In this document: positions 15,357 through 23,403 of the stretch, in pieces
Layout: each line of letters begins with the position of its first letter
Numbering within the stretch: position 1 is the first letter of the stretch
Assembly (NCBI GenBank): GCA_938041005.1
Contig: CALHZJ010000010.1
Span: forward strand, 1 to 33,203
Length of the DNA: 33,203 bases
From: an uncultured Candidatus Saccharibacteria bacterium
Lineage (GTDB): Bacteria; Patescibacteriota; Saccharimonadia; Saccharimonadales; Saccharimonadaceae
Reading direction: 5' to 3'
Notes under the pieces: generated by a model
What the model was told of the DNA's origin: nothing
Seen by the model: the letters and a program-made list of their open reading frames with translations, nothing else
Databases searched by the model: none
Position numbers and translations under genes: made by a program

Positions 15357-15680
15357 TTAGAAAAATGCTAATTGCCCAGCTGGAACGGACTTTTCTTGAG
15401 TAGTTTTTTCGCCAACAATAACGTGCATATGTGTAAATTGATGCTCTGTTAAATAAAGCAATCGCACTGAACCGCTGTCCGGAGCGTGTCTCTTAATTCG
15501 CATCATATGTTTTTCTGCAACGTCACGATTTGGACATAGTCGCGTATATATGCTGTATTGGAGCATGTCAAAACCGTCGTCCAATAAGAATTTACGGAAC
15601 TGTGTGGCGGCCTTGCGCTCTGTTTTGGTATTGGTCGGCAAATCGAAAAATACCGCGACCCTCATGATTTTATATGACAT
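15357..15680 (-). CDS. cas2: CRISPR-associated endoribonuclease-fold protein Cas2
   Basis: A 107-aa Cas2, the structural partner that forms the spacer-integration complex with Cas1. It has the ferredoxin-like first strand with the conserved Asp (MRVAVFFDLP), then ERKAATQFRKFLLDDGFDMLQYSIYTRLC and a last strand VRLLYLTEHQF. An alternative internal start at Met6 is possible. It lies 10 bp behind cas1 in the operon cas9-cas1-cas2 and faces the array across the terminator. Confidence 0.95.
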   Translation of the reverse strand: MSYKIMRVAVFFDLPTNTKTERKAATQFRKFLLDDGFDMLQYSIYTRLCPNRDVAEKHMMRIKRHAPDSGSVRLLYLTEHQFTHMHVIVGEKTTQEKSVPAGQLAFF

Positions 15681-15690
15681 CCCTTCTCTG

Positions 15691-16581
15691 TTAGGAGGCG
15701 ATTTTTGGCAAAAGAAGCTTACGCGCCTCCCTTACCTCGATACATTCGATAAAGCTTTCAACCGTCCGCTCAACCGCATGTTTTATAGTAAACTTCTTAC
15801 CGTTCATTATAACATAATAATTTAATATGTCAATAGCGAGTTGTCTGTCGTGCTTGGTGAGGCTGGAATCCGGGTCTCCGGTGTGGTGCGGTGCAACATT
15901 CTCTAAAATATACATATCAACGACAGCACGATAAGGCTCGATTAAGTCGTCGGCTAGATTGAAGCTGTTAAGTTCATTGTGGTGAAATAGCCCCTGTGAG
16001 GCAACTAGTCCGCGAGCGGCAATATGTCTGGCAATGTGACTTCGCACCATAGCGTAGCCATAGTTTAATGCAGCATTGTGCCAGATCGGCTTGCGGCGTG
16101 TGGCGTCGCCCAGTATTTGGTCAAAATATATTCTGGCGGCAATTGACTCGCGATTGCTGGTGTCGCCCGATTTAACATCGTTAGCTAAAGACCGCAAAGT
16201 AGAATCGTCTAGCTCGCGAGCCTGCAAGACATCTGCTTGATTTGTAATTTTACTGATAATAATTTGTTGCCATAGTTGCTTTTTTAAGGGTTGGCTCATG
16301 GACAATTGTTGACGCGAAACTTTGGCTTGGCGCGAATGCTGTGAATATGGTAAGAGTACGCTGGCAGGTAAATGTTTTTCGTCGCATATTACAGTGGTTG
16401 TTCCTTTTGTAGCTAATGCTGTCAGCAAATTTGTTGTGATAGTTGATCCGTAATTGTCTAAAATTAAGGCGTCAATATCTTCAATTGGAAGAGTAGATTC
16501 TATCTCCTGTGCGATTACTAGTTGATTATCACGCACGCTAAGCCGCGCAGGATTTTCGATAGCTACGACGCGCCAGGCCAT
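15691..16581 (-). CDS. cas1: CRISPR-associated integrase Cas1 (type II)
   Basis: A 296-aa integrase that inserts new spacers at the leader-repeat junction with Cas2. The metal-binding residues are recognisable: Glu in NRESIAARIYF, His in GLFHHNELNSFNLADD and the acidic DDLIEPYR. The helical domain contains HNAALNYGYAMVRSHIARH. The ATG at 16581 overlaps the cas9 end by 19 bp, so the two are translationally coupled. Length and sequence are typical of type II systems. No cas4 or csn2 accompanies it, which defines subtype II-C. Confidence 0.96.
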   Translation of the reverse strand: MAWRVVAIENPARLSVRDNQLVIAQEIESTLPIEDIDALILDNYGSTITTNLLTALATKGTTTVICDEKHLPASVLLPYSQHSRQAKVSRQQLSMSQPLKKQLWQQIIISKITNQADVLQARELDDSTLRSLANDVKSGDTSNRESIAARIYFDQILGDATRRKPIWHNAALNYGYAMVRSHIARHIAARGLVASQGLFHHNELNSFNLADDLIEPYRAVVDMYILENVAPHHTGDPDSSLTKHDRQLAIDILNYYVIMNGKKFTIKHAVERTVESFIECIEVREARKLLLPKIAS

Positions 16582-19500
16582 ACAACACCCTTGCTAAAAT
16601 GCACGTCTCCCAGTACATCTACTTTATGTATCTTTAGATAATTAATGCCAGACAGCGATTCTCGTTTTACTGTAGATTTTGAATTCCTAGAACTGTCTGC
16701 GGCTAAGTGGCTCTTGATGGTTATACGATTGTCGCCTTCAAATTGGACAAAATATCCAACGAAAGTTTGGTCGTCTTTTTGTATTGTTATTAAATCCCCC
16801 TTGTACAAATAACCGATAAAATTAAAACTATTGTCAATTTTTGATACTCCATTGAATGGTTTTAGGAGTTCCATCGGCTCTTTATTTTCTAGTATGTTTA
16901 TATGATAGTCGGGTATCATATATATTTGGTCATCTTTTTTGTATACGCGAATACGAACCATCTCAGCAAGGGCGGCTGGTGCATTTGCCTTACGACCAAC
17001 AGAAACCACACCCCTCTTGTCATAGACTTTAACTGCGGTTACAGGTGAGATAGGATTACCATTTTTGTCCTGTTTGGGGCCTTTATACAGCTTAAATGGA
17101 GGATTAAAAGCCTTTTTTGCATCTCCGTTACACTCATTAAGTCGAGCTAGTAGTTTTTCGTATAGACTAGATCCATTTTTATTTTTCTGGCTATCAAACT
17201 CTTCTTTTGCAAGAGAATTTTCTAGTCTTTGTAGGGTGAGTTTAGTTAGAGGAATTCGTATGAGGTTTTGTCCGTTACGATTTCGGCTGGATCGTAATGT
17301 TGACTCGTGCGCTTCTCCTCGTATCTTGTGTCTAATCTCTCTTGAAACGAAAATTGGTTTTACGCTCAATCGAAACTCTTCGTCGTAGTTATCAAGACCT
17401 CGCAACTCATTTTGCAGAGTCTTGATATCGACATTAAGGGTTCGCTTCATAACTTCTTTGCCGAAACCGTCCCACGGCTGAGGAAAATGCTTAGAAGATA
17501 GCACAAGCATTGCATTTTTACGACGCTGAGCTTTATTAAACTCATCTTCATCGATGATTTCTCCAGTGAGTTTATCAGTTTTTTCTTCCATCGTTTTGGC
17601 AGCTGCAAGCAGCTCTTTGATTTCGTGGCGTTTGGCGTGCAAGTTTGCTTGCATTATAATCTTCTGGTCAATTGCTGCTACAACTGCCGCATCTTTGGCG
17701 TGATGTAGAACGTCCTCGCTACGATCTTTAGCTAGACCCCAACGCTTGCGTAGATATGCTGTTGTTGTTCCATTTGGCGCGATTACGCGCTGTTTTTCTT
17801 CATCTTCTGCAAAGTCAACATTTTGGCGTAAATAATTCTGAATAAATCGTGTGATGTATCTAGTATCGTTTAAGGCACGCACATTCCAGCTGTCGTTCTT
17901 ATAATCCTGCAGAAGCAGATTTTGCTTCTTCTTCATTGCATAGCCGTTATATTTGTAATTGATGGCATTTGTGGCCTTATCGTCCGTTTTAATATCGCGT
18001 GTCTTATATATCGACTCTACTCTGGCGACAAACTCCTTCCAGCGGTTTTCATCTGCGCCAAAATATTCAAATGGAGTTTTATTGCTCTTTTTCTGGTTTT
18101 CCTCTGTCAGCACTAGCACTTTATTAGTTATCCCGTCATTATTAGAGCGTGAAAATGGTACGATGTGGTCTATCTGATATGCATTGTCGTCTTGTAGCAT
18201 CGTGTCAAAATCAATTGGTTTTCCGGAATATGGACAAATACCGTTTTGTTCGCGATAGAGCTTAACCTTAATAATTTGCTGACCGTTAAAATCGGCGTTT
18301 TTATTCAGTGGTACGCTAAGCTCTTTTAGGTGGCTGAGAAGTTGCTTGCCGCCCTTGGTTTTTGGCGATGCTTCATATCCATCAGCGATTATAGATTTAA
18401 TGTCTTCGTTATATCCTTGATTCTCTTCATTTTCTTTTTTAATTGCGTTGCGTTCTTTGAAGTTTTTTGCCAAGTCGCGAGCAGTTTCAACTTTAATAAA
18501 GTAAGGTTTACCGTATTTGCGTTCAATGGCGCGAACGATCTTCAGTGTTTGCGATATGGCACGTTTTACGACAGGATTAGTGATTTGCTCTAGGCTAGCT
18601 GATTGTTTCTTGAAGTCATAACCAGCGGCCTCACAGGCTTTATCGTAAGTCATACCATTAAGAATATGCGGTGTGATTTTTTGCAAAGCTTTTATTGACA
18701 GATGGCAGAACGACCCAAAATTAGTAGCTTTAATTTTGACAATTGTGTTTTTAGCGTCATCAGAAATTGGCAATGCATTTAATTCGGCTTTAATTCCTTC
18801 GTCAGATTTTTGTGTAGTGAGAATATAAGCGATTTGATTGATCATTGATTCGTTGTCAATTTTTGCCCAATCTTCTGGTAGATTTTTCAGTGCCGTTTTA
18901 ATATCATAGTAGGCTTTTAAGCCGCCGAATGCATTTCCCTCTCCGAATTCATCGCCGTCCTTTTTCTTTCCGTGCGTATATTTTGGAACGTAATCTTCAC
19001 TAATTCCCGCAATGCTACGCACTTTTTTATACGTTAGGCTTTTTTGATTTCTGGCGGCTTCTATAACTTTATTTATCTGATCTGAAGATAATCTTATCTC
19101 TAGATTTTCTCGCTTTGCCTGGCGCTTGCTGGCGTCGCGAGGTATGAATACCAGATGCGATAAGTCGCTTGCCAAGCGAAAAATTTCGAAGCTGTAGCTA
19201 GCTCTTGGCGCTCGTTTTTCATTTTCTTCAAAGGTACAATTCCCGACCATTTTTTTAATCAGCTCTTCAGTCATAAATGGGCGCTGGTACATAATTGCTG
19301 ATATATTTACGACATTTTTGTCATCGTCCAAGCCGTAAAGCATTTCATTGATCGCTGTATCGGAAACATTTTTTAAGGCATATCTTTTCTGGACCTCAAT
19401 GATCTTTTCTAATTCGTGCAAAAAATCACCACGAGAAAAACTATTAGTGTAATCGTCACGCTTATTACGTTTATGCGACGCAAAGTTTTCATCGCGACTT

Positions 19501-20036
19501 AGAGCTTCGCCGACAGTTTTATATCCGTTCTCGGCGAGGAACTTTTCATTAGTCTTCAAGGCTTTTGATACGCGACCACCTTCTTTCTCCGACTCTTCTT
19601 CGACTTTACGATTCGACTTAAATCCACGTCGTTTGGCGATTTGGTACATGACCTTGAATAGCTCTTCTGGAGATAATTCTTCGGCGAGCGCTTTTGAGCG
19701 GAGAGCATATACGTCTAATTTGTTAAATTCGGATTTATCACTTAATACTTCTTCGATTCGATCTCTGGTGAGAATATTTTGGTCAATAAAGAATTGCTTC
19801 AAGTTATTCAAGCGTTGACGGCGTCGTTTTAAGCGACGGCGAGCTGACCGTGCATCGCGGCGAGGTTTGGCAAGCGAATCTCCGTTTTGTGGATCTTCTG
19901 GTTTTTCAAAAATGCGCACCCCTAAATCATGGATGCGCTCTTTATCTAAGTCCAATACTGCCCAGCCGATTGAAGATGTCCCGATGTCTAGACCTAGTGA
20001 ATATTTTTTTGGTGAATATGAATATTTTTGAGTCAT
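16563..20036 (-). CDS. cas9: CRISPR-associated endonuclease Cas9 (type II-C)
   Basis: A 1157-aa RNA-guided DNA endonuclease. RuvC-I GLDIGTSSIGWAV has D17. An Arg-rich bridge helix spans about residues 58-80. RuvC-II IKVETARDL has E517. The HNH domain (about 595-660) starts NGICPYSGKPIDF and has H624 in YQIDHIVPFSRSNND, then NKVLVLTEENQ. RuvC-III HHAKDAAVVAAID has H779 and D782. Both nuclease centres are intact. The HNH region and the HHAxDAxVVA motif look like Neisseria-type II-C Cas9, but the protein is somewhat longer than most II-C enzymes. The ATG at 20036 has an AAGGA site 5 nt upstream and a TATAAT at 20068-20073. The PAM cannot be read from the sequence. Confidence 0.97.
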   Translation of the reverse strand: MTQKYSYSPKKYSLGLDIGTSSIGWAVLDLDKERIHDLGVRIFEKPEDPQNGDSLAKPRRDARSARRRLKRRRQRLNNLKQFFIDQNILTRDRIEEVLSDKSEFNKLDVYALRSKALAEELSPEELFKVMYQIAKRRGFKSNRKVEEESEKEGGRVSKALKTNEKFLAENGYKTVGEALSRDENFASHKRNKRDDYTNSFSRGDFLHELEKIIEVQKRYALKNVSDTAINEMLYGLDDDKNVVNISAIMYQRPFMTEELIKKMVGNCTFEENEKRAPRASYSFEIFRLASDLSHLVFIPRDASKRQAKRENLEIRLSSDQINKVIEAARNQKSLTYKKVRSIAGISEDYVPKYTHGKKKDGDEFGEGNAFGGLKAYYDIKTALKNLPEDWAKIDNESMINQIAYILTTQKSDEGIKAELNALPISDDAKNTIVKIKATNFGSFCHLSIKALQKITPHILNGMTYDKACEAAGYDFKKQSASLEQITNPVVKRAISQTLKIVRAIERKYGKPYFIKVETARDLAKNFKERNAIKKENEENQGYNEDIKSIIADGYEASPKTKGGKQLLSHLKELSVPLNKNADFNGQQIIKVKLYREQNGICPYSGKPIDFDTMLQDDNAYQIDHIVPFSRSNNDGITNKVLVLTEENQKKSNKTPFEYFGADENRWKEFVARVESIYKTRDIKTDDKATNAINYKYNGYAMKKKQNLLLQDYKNDSWNVRALNDTRYITRFIQNYLRQNVDFAEDEEKQRVIAPNGTTTAYLRKRWGLAKDRSEDVLHHAKDAAVVAAIDQKIIMQANLHAKRHEIKELLAAAKTMEEKTDKLTGEIIDEDEFNKAQRRKNAMLVLSSKHFPQPWDGFGKEVMKRTLNVDIKTLQNELRGLDNYDEEFRLSVKPIFVSREIRHKIRGEAHESTLRSSRNRNGQNLIRIPLTKLTLQRLENSLAKEEFDSQKNKNGSSLYEKLLARLNECNGDAKKAFNPPFKLYKGPKQDKNGNPISPVTAVKVYDKRGVVSVGRKANAPAALAEMVRIRVYKKDDQIYMIPDYHINILENKEPMELLKPFNGVSKIDNSFNFIGYLYKGDLITIQKDDQTFVGYFVQFEGDNRITIKSHLAADSSRNSKSTVKRESLSGINYLKIHKVDVLGDVHFSKGVVWPGAS

Positions 20037-20067
20037 GATGGTCCTTTTTGTGAGATAATTTAATGCA

Positions 20068-20073
20068 ATTATA
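20068..20073 (-). promoter_or_regulatory. -10 box (TATAAT) for the cas9-cas1-cas2 operon
   Basis: A consensus TATAAT on the - strand, 31 bp before the cas9 ATG. The -35 region (TTTCAA at 17 bp) is poor. It lies downstream of the tracrRNA terminator, so cas9 is transcribed independently of the tracrRNA. Confidence 0.55.
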
Positions 20074-20115
20074 CAACCAAAATAGAATATTTGAAAGCGT
20101 AAATACTTTACTCAT

Positions 20116-20232
20116 AAAAAAGATAATCCGCTCAACGAGTGAACGGATTAGAGCTTTGCTTTAGTATTTCTACTAAATTATTATAGAAACCTAAAACAAC
20201 TTAGATATTGACACAATCCTTACTTAAGGGAC
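20116..20232 (-). ncRNA. tracrRNA
   Basis: Read on the - strand: an anti-repeat (20217-20181), a nexus hairpin with perfect 7-bp stem TTTAGTA-GAAA-TACTAAA (20177-20160), a spacer GCAAAGCTC, and a terminator stem AATCCGTTCA/TGAGCGGATT (20149-20125) followed by ATCTTTTTT. Against the crRNA repeat the anti-repeat pairs over UUAUAG, then a 3x3 internal loop, CCUAA, a 2-nt bulge, CAA plus one wobble, and UUAGAUAUUGA with two more wobbles. This is the standard lower stem, bulge, upper stem layout. The 5' end is a guess: TTGCGC-17-TACACT upstream would start near 20232, giving about 117 nt. The gene lies between the cas9 promoter and the right flank, a common type II position. Confidence 0.9.
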
Positions 20233-20733
20233 TGTAACTACAGTGTATCTCACTTAATATTATTGCGCAAGTATTATTTTGGTCATATTTTGCCAACTGA
20301 GCGGCACTGGCACGGTTACCGCCGCCGTCGACATTCTGGGATTCTTGTGCTATATTACGAGCAGAATCCCCTAGATGATGTAACTCAGTTGATGGGCTCG
20401 TCCCTGCTGGCTCCATGGGGGATTTTCTTGTTGTGGCGTGATCATTATCTTCATTGACATTCTGAACTTCTTGTGTTATATTTTCACCAGAAAAGTCACC
20501 AAGTCCCCGTTCGGCTTGTCTACGGGGCGCACCATTAAGGTCACCTGGGCGGCTTTTTTCTTGGCTTCGCACATTACCTTCATAAAGAGTATTTCGCCCT
20601 ATTGTCTGTCTTCTAAGAAATTTACAGGCTATTTGATCGTTGGCATTTTGAGGATTGTTTGCTATAGTAGAACCAGAAGAATCCCCACTTAAATCCCGGT
20701 AATGGGATTCGGGGATTTTTTCTGTATTATTTG
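20201..20733 (-). pseudogene. Open frame with three diverged protein repeats, running into the tracrRNA (possible gene relic)
   Basis: One - strand frame stays open from about 20733 to a TAA at 20201-20203, inside the tracrRNA anti-repeat. It contains three copies of a motif: GDSSGSTIANNPQNAND, GDFSGENITQEVQNVNED and GDSARNIAQESQNVDGG, spaced 62 and 42 codons apart in phase. Codons for the shared residues differ synonymously, suggesting it was translated once. There is no ATG start; GTG 20572 is the only plausible one (123 aa), with a weak AAGG nearby. No family is recognised. An overlapping 35-codon frame (20476-20583) is also open, so the coding assignment is uncertain. Confidence 0.35.
20681..20721 (+). 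terminator. Nested terminator-like hairpin in the right flank of the CRISPR locus
   Basis: ATCCCC (20681-20686) pairs with GGGGAT (20711-20716), and inside it AATCCC (20692-20697) pairs with GGGATT (20704-20709), followed by six T. It resembles the array terminator at 15325 in sequence and has no obvious gene to terminate on the + strand. Confidence 0.55.
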
Positions 20734-20769
20734 GTTATAATTCCCCAACAATCTAAATACCGATATTCC
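20734..20769 (+). repeat. Decayed CRISPR repeat outside the array
   Basis: A 36-bp stretch beginning GTTATAATTCCCC matches the array repeat at 27 of 36 positions in the same orientation. The first six mismatches are all transitions, and the last three bases no longer match. It is not followed by further repeats and lies 5.4 kb from the array, on the far side of cas9 and the tracrRNA. Confidence 0.7.
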
Positions 20770-20810
20770 CTAAGAGCCGTGTTTTACCTTTACTCCTGGC
20801 GCCCTAGGGG

Positions 20811-20819
20811 TGATATAAT
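20811..20819 (+). promoter_or_regulatory. Extended -10 promoter for the speD operon (TGATATAAT)
   Basis: A perfect TGnTATAAT with 9 bases to the speD ATG, predicting a 5' leader of two or three nucleotides. A second TATAAT at 20823-20828 abuts the ATG and is too close to act as promoter for it. Confidence 0.6.
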
Positions 20820-20828
20820 TACTATAAT

Positions 20829-21173
20829 ATGCATGCCGCGGTTCAATCTATAACCATAAAAGTGAGCGAAGTTGATTCTGCTTTGCTTAATGATGCGGAT
20901 GAGCTGCAGAAAATGTTAAGAAATGTTACGGAATTGGCGGGCTTGCATTCTTTGGAATCGGTGATGCATCAATTTTCCCCGCAAGGAATCAGCGCTGCCC
21001 TGCTTTTGTCGGAATCGCATATTGCTATTCATACGTGGCCGGAAAGCGGCGTAGCGTATATAGCGATGACAACTTGTAAAATGCTGGATGATGATAAATT
21101 GCAACAAATAAAAGAGTTGGTTGCACGGCTGCTGGGTGCAAAAAACATAATTATGAAAGAAATGGCATTGTAA
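20829..21173 (+). CDS. speD: SpeD-type pyruvoyl decarboxylase (S-adenosylmethionine decarboxylase proenzyme family)
   Basis: A 114-aa bacterial class 1b AdoMetDC fold. The proenzyme cuts itself between E62 and S63 in LLSESHIAIHTWPE to form the pyruvoyl cofactor; H68 and C83 are the expected processing and catalytic partners. The canonical role is decarboxylation of S-adenosylmethionine to supply aminopropyl groups for spermidine. The segment after HTWPE (GVAYIAMTTCK) departs from the usual ..VDxFTCG. SpeD relatives with ornithine or arginine decarboxylase activity are known, so the substrate is not certain. The next gene starts one base after the stop; a DUF4178 protein and a spermidine synthase-like protein follow. 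Confidence 0.88.
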   Translation: MHAAVQSITIKVSEVDSALLNDADELQKMLRNVTELAGLHSLESVMHQFSPQGISAALLLSESHIAIHTWPESGVAYIAMTTCKMLDDDKLQQIKELVARLLGAKNIIMKEMAL

Positions 21174-21174
21174 T

Positions 21175-21861
21175 ATGAAACGAACCAAGGCGCGACTTAA
21201 AATCAACCAGATTTTGACCGGTAAGAAGACGAATTTGCGAGTTGTTGGCTGTTTGCTTTTTCGTGAGTGGGATAAGAAAGATAAGCGATTTTACTACTGG
21301 GAAGAGTGGGAGATTACAGGGCTGGCCGATTATGATAGCTGGGTGGAATATGATCACAGCGATCAAACCGTTTCTCTGTACGAGCCAATTCGTTTTACTC
21401 AGGCAATTGATCCAACGCAATTGGAAAAAGGTCAATCATTCACCGTTTCTGAACAGGACGGCAAGGATCACGTTGTGGTGGTTGACGAGGTTGGAATTGG
21501 TGAAATTATGAACATCAAGGGTAAAAACACGTACCAAGTTTTCCCGAAAGAACTGATGGCGTATGCTACTTTGAGGGATACTGGCGCGCCGAAAAACCGT
21601 CAGTTGATTACGATTGAGAAGTATAATAATCGCGAGTACGACGCTTATCGTAAGGTTCAATTAAGTGACAAAGAGCAAAAGGAAATGTTCGGTAGGACCA
21701 TTAAGCCGATTGACTGGACGACGATTATAGTTATTACCATATTTATCGCTATTATTTTGTTTGCATTCATCTTTGACAACAATTCCGACGGCAGTAATGG
21801 CGGAGGTCACGGCGGATCGCGCAGTGTTTACGGCGGCAGCAGCGGCGGACTTGGCAAATAA
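21175..21861 (+). CDS. DUF4178 protein with C-terminal membrane anchor
   Basis: A 228-aa protein. The soluble part (about 1-175) is strand-rich with the DUF4178 pattern: FYYWEEWEI, GLADYDSWVEYD, a middle section ending YQVFPKEL, and IEKYNNREYDAYR. One membrane helix follows (about 184-202, TTIIVITIFIAIILFAFIF), then a Gly/Ser/His-rich tail. DUF4178 proteins recur beside speD and spermidine synthase-like genes in other bacteria (from memory); their function is unknown. The ATG at 21175 follows the speD stop by one base and the next gene has an AAAGGAG site, so the three form one operon. Confidence 0.75.
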   Translation: MKRTKARLKINQILTGKKTNLRVVGCLLFREWDKKDKRFYYWEEWEITGLADYDSWVEYDHSDQTVSLYEPIRFTQAIDPTQLEKGQSFTVSEQDGKDHVVVVDEVGIGEIMNIKGKNTYQVFPKELMAYATLRDTGAPKNRQLITIEKYNNREYDAYRKVQLSDKEQKEMFGRTIKPIDWTTIIVITIFIAIILFAFIFDNNSDGSNGGGHGGSRSVYGGSSGGLGK

Positions 21862-21873
21862 AAGGAGTTATTT

Positions 21874-23400
21874 ATGTCACGATCAAACACAGAGAAACGA
21901 GAGCAAGTTGCTTTATTTGCAGCGGCAATTTTAGTAGCAATCGGTGGAATTATTTATGAATTAATCTTAGGTGCGGCTGCGTCATATTTGGTGGGTGATT
22001 CGATTCTGAGCTTTAGTCTGGCAACTGGCGTGACGTTATTTGGAATGGGAATTGGCTCGCTGCTGGTCAATTACATCAAGCTTCATCCAGCGACCAGCTT
22101 CGCAACGAACGAAATTATTTTGGGGCTAATTGGCGGAAATTCGGTGATGCTGATGTATTTGGGATTCGTTTTTACGCGTTCGCATTGGCTAATTTTTGCC
22201 GTCATAAGTCTGGCGATCGGCATTTGTATCGGGCTGGAAATTCCGCTTTTAATGAAGATGTTTCAGGAATTCGGGCGCAAGTCTTCGGTGAAATTATTTA
22301 GCAAGATTTTAGCGCTCGATTATTTTGGGGCGTTAATTGCGTCGCTATTATTCCCGCTTGTTATGCTTCCATATCTTGGCTTAATGCGTAGCGCGTATCT
22401 GGTGGCGGCTTTGAATATTGGCGTTGCGGTTCTGATTCTTAAACAAATGAAAGCGTCGAAAATTATTATGACAATTAGCGTTATTGCAACAATGTTGCTT
22501 TTGGGGTTCTTTATTTATGCGACGGAAATTGAGCACGGAATTGACAAGCGAACATATAAAGATCCTGTGATGTGGCAGCAGCAGACGCCGTATCAGAAAA
22601 TTGTCCTGACTAGATATAAAAATGACACCAGGTTGTTTTTGAATCGTAATCTGCAGTTTTCCAGCCTTGACGAAGCGCGTTATCACGAAACATTGTCTAC
22701 TTCCGCTCTGTCTTCAGTCGCCAATCCGAAGCGCGTGCTGATTATGGGCGGCGGCGATGGCCTTCTGGCTCGGGACGTTTTGAAATATCCCAGTGTTGAG
22801 CATATTACGTTGGTTGATATCGATGAGGTGATGACTAATCTGGCGAAAACTAATCATCTTCTCACCGATATAAATCAGCGTTCGTTGCATGATCCGCGCG
22901 TTTCCATTGTCAATCAAGATGCTTTCCAATTCGCCTTCTCTACCAAGGATAAATATGATGTTGTGTTGATTGATTTGGTGGATCCGTCGAATGAAAAATT
23001 AGCCAAGCTGTATTCCGAGCAATTATATCGTCAAATCGGTAATATTTTAACGGAGCGTGGCGTTATGGTGACGCAAGCGACGTCTTCATTTTTCTCTCCG
23101 CATGCTTTTTATATGGTGGCAAACACCGTCAAATCATCTCATCCAGAGCGATATGTGACGGCGTTTTCGGTTAATGTTCCGTCATTTGGCGAGTGGGGTT
23201 TCGTGATGTCTGCGCCGCAAGCTGAGGTTGTGGCTAGTCAACCATTGCCAAAAAACCTACGATATCAAAACCAAAAATTGCTTACTTTTTTAACTAAGCA
23301 AAATGCCGTGTCGGTGCCGTCTGGACCAACTTCTACGTTGGTTTCTCCGCGAATCACCGACGTTTACAACTCTGATATGCGCCAGTGGCGATACGAGTAG
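21874..23400 (+). CDS. Membrane-fused spermidine synthase-like protein
   Basis: A 508-aa two-part protein. The N-terminal half has about seven membrane helices (residues 12-220; e.g. AAILVAIGGIIYELILGAAA, LIFAVISLAIGICIGLEIPLL). The C-terminal half is a Rossmann-type aminopropyltransferase domain (about 230-460) with RYHETLS, RVLIMGGGDGLLARDVLKYP, ITLVDIDEVM, NQDAFQF and VVLIDLVDPSNEKL. The GGGDGG motif reads GGGDGL, and the catalytic DSSDP-like loop reads IDLVDP. It would transfer aminopropyl groups from decarboxylated AdoMet if active, possibly to a membrane-proximal acceptor. ATG 21874 has AAAGGAG upstream. It converges on the ATPase gene with a 3-bp gap and no terminator. Confidence 0.85.
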   Translation: MSRSNTEKREQVALFAAAILVAIGGIIYELILGAAASYLVGDSILSFSLATGVTLFGMGIGSLLVNYIKLHPATSFATNEIILGLIGGNSVMLMYLGFVFTRSHWLIFAVISLAIGICIGLEIPLLMKMFQEFGRKSSVKLFSKILALDYFGALIASLLFPLVMLPYLGLMRSAYLVAALNIGVAVLILKQMKASKIIMTISVIATMLLLGFFIYATEIEHGIDKRTYKDPVMWQQQTPYQKIVLTRYKNDTRLFLNRNLQFSSLDEARYHETLSTSALSSVANPKRVLIMGGGDGLLARDVLKYPSVEHITLVDIDEVMTNLAKTNHLLTDINQRSLHDPRVSIVNQDAFQFAFSTKDKYDVVLIDLVDPSNEKLAKLYSEQLYRQIGNILTERGVMVTQATSSFFSPHAFYMVANTVKSSHPERYVTAFSVNVPSFGEWGFVMSAPQAEVVASQPLPKNLRYQNQKLLTFLTKQNAVSVPSGPTSTLVSPRITDVYNSDMRQWRYE

Positions 23401-23403
23401 TTT

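Noticed and set aside
15357..20036. csn2 or cas4 as a fourth cas gene
   Set aside because: Nothing lies between cas2 and the array except a terminator, and nothing between cas9 and speD resembles either gene.
20476..20583. 35-codon minus-strand frame starting MKVMCEAKKK
   Set aside because: It looks protein-like but has no ribosome site and overlaps in another phase the longer frame with three repeated motifs, which has better evidence.
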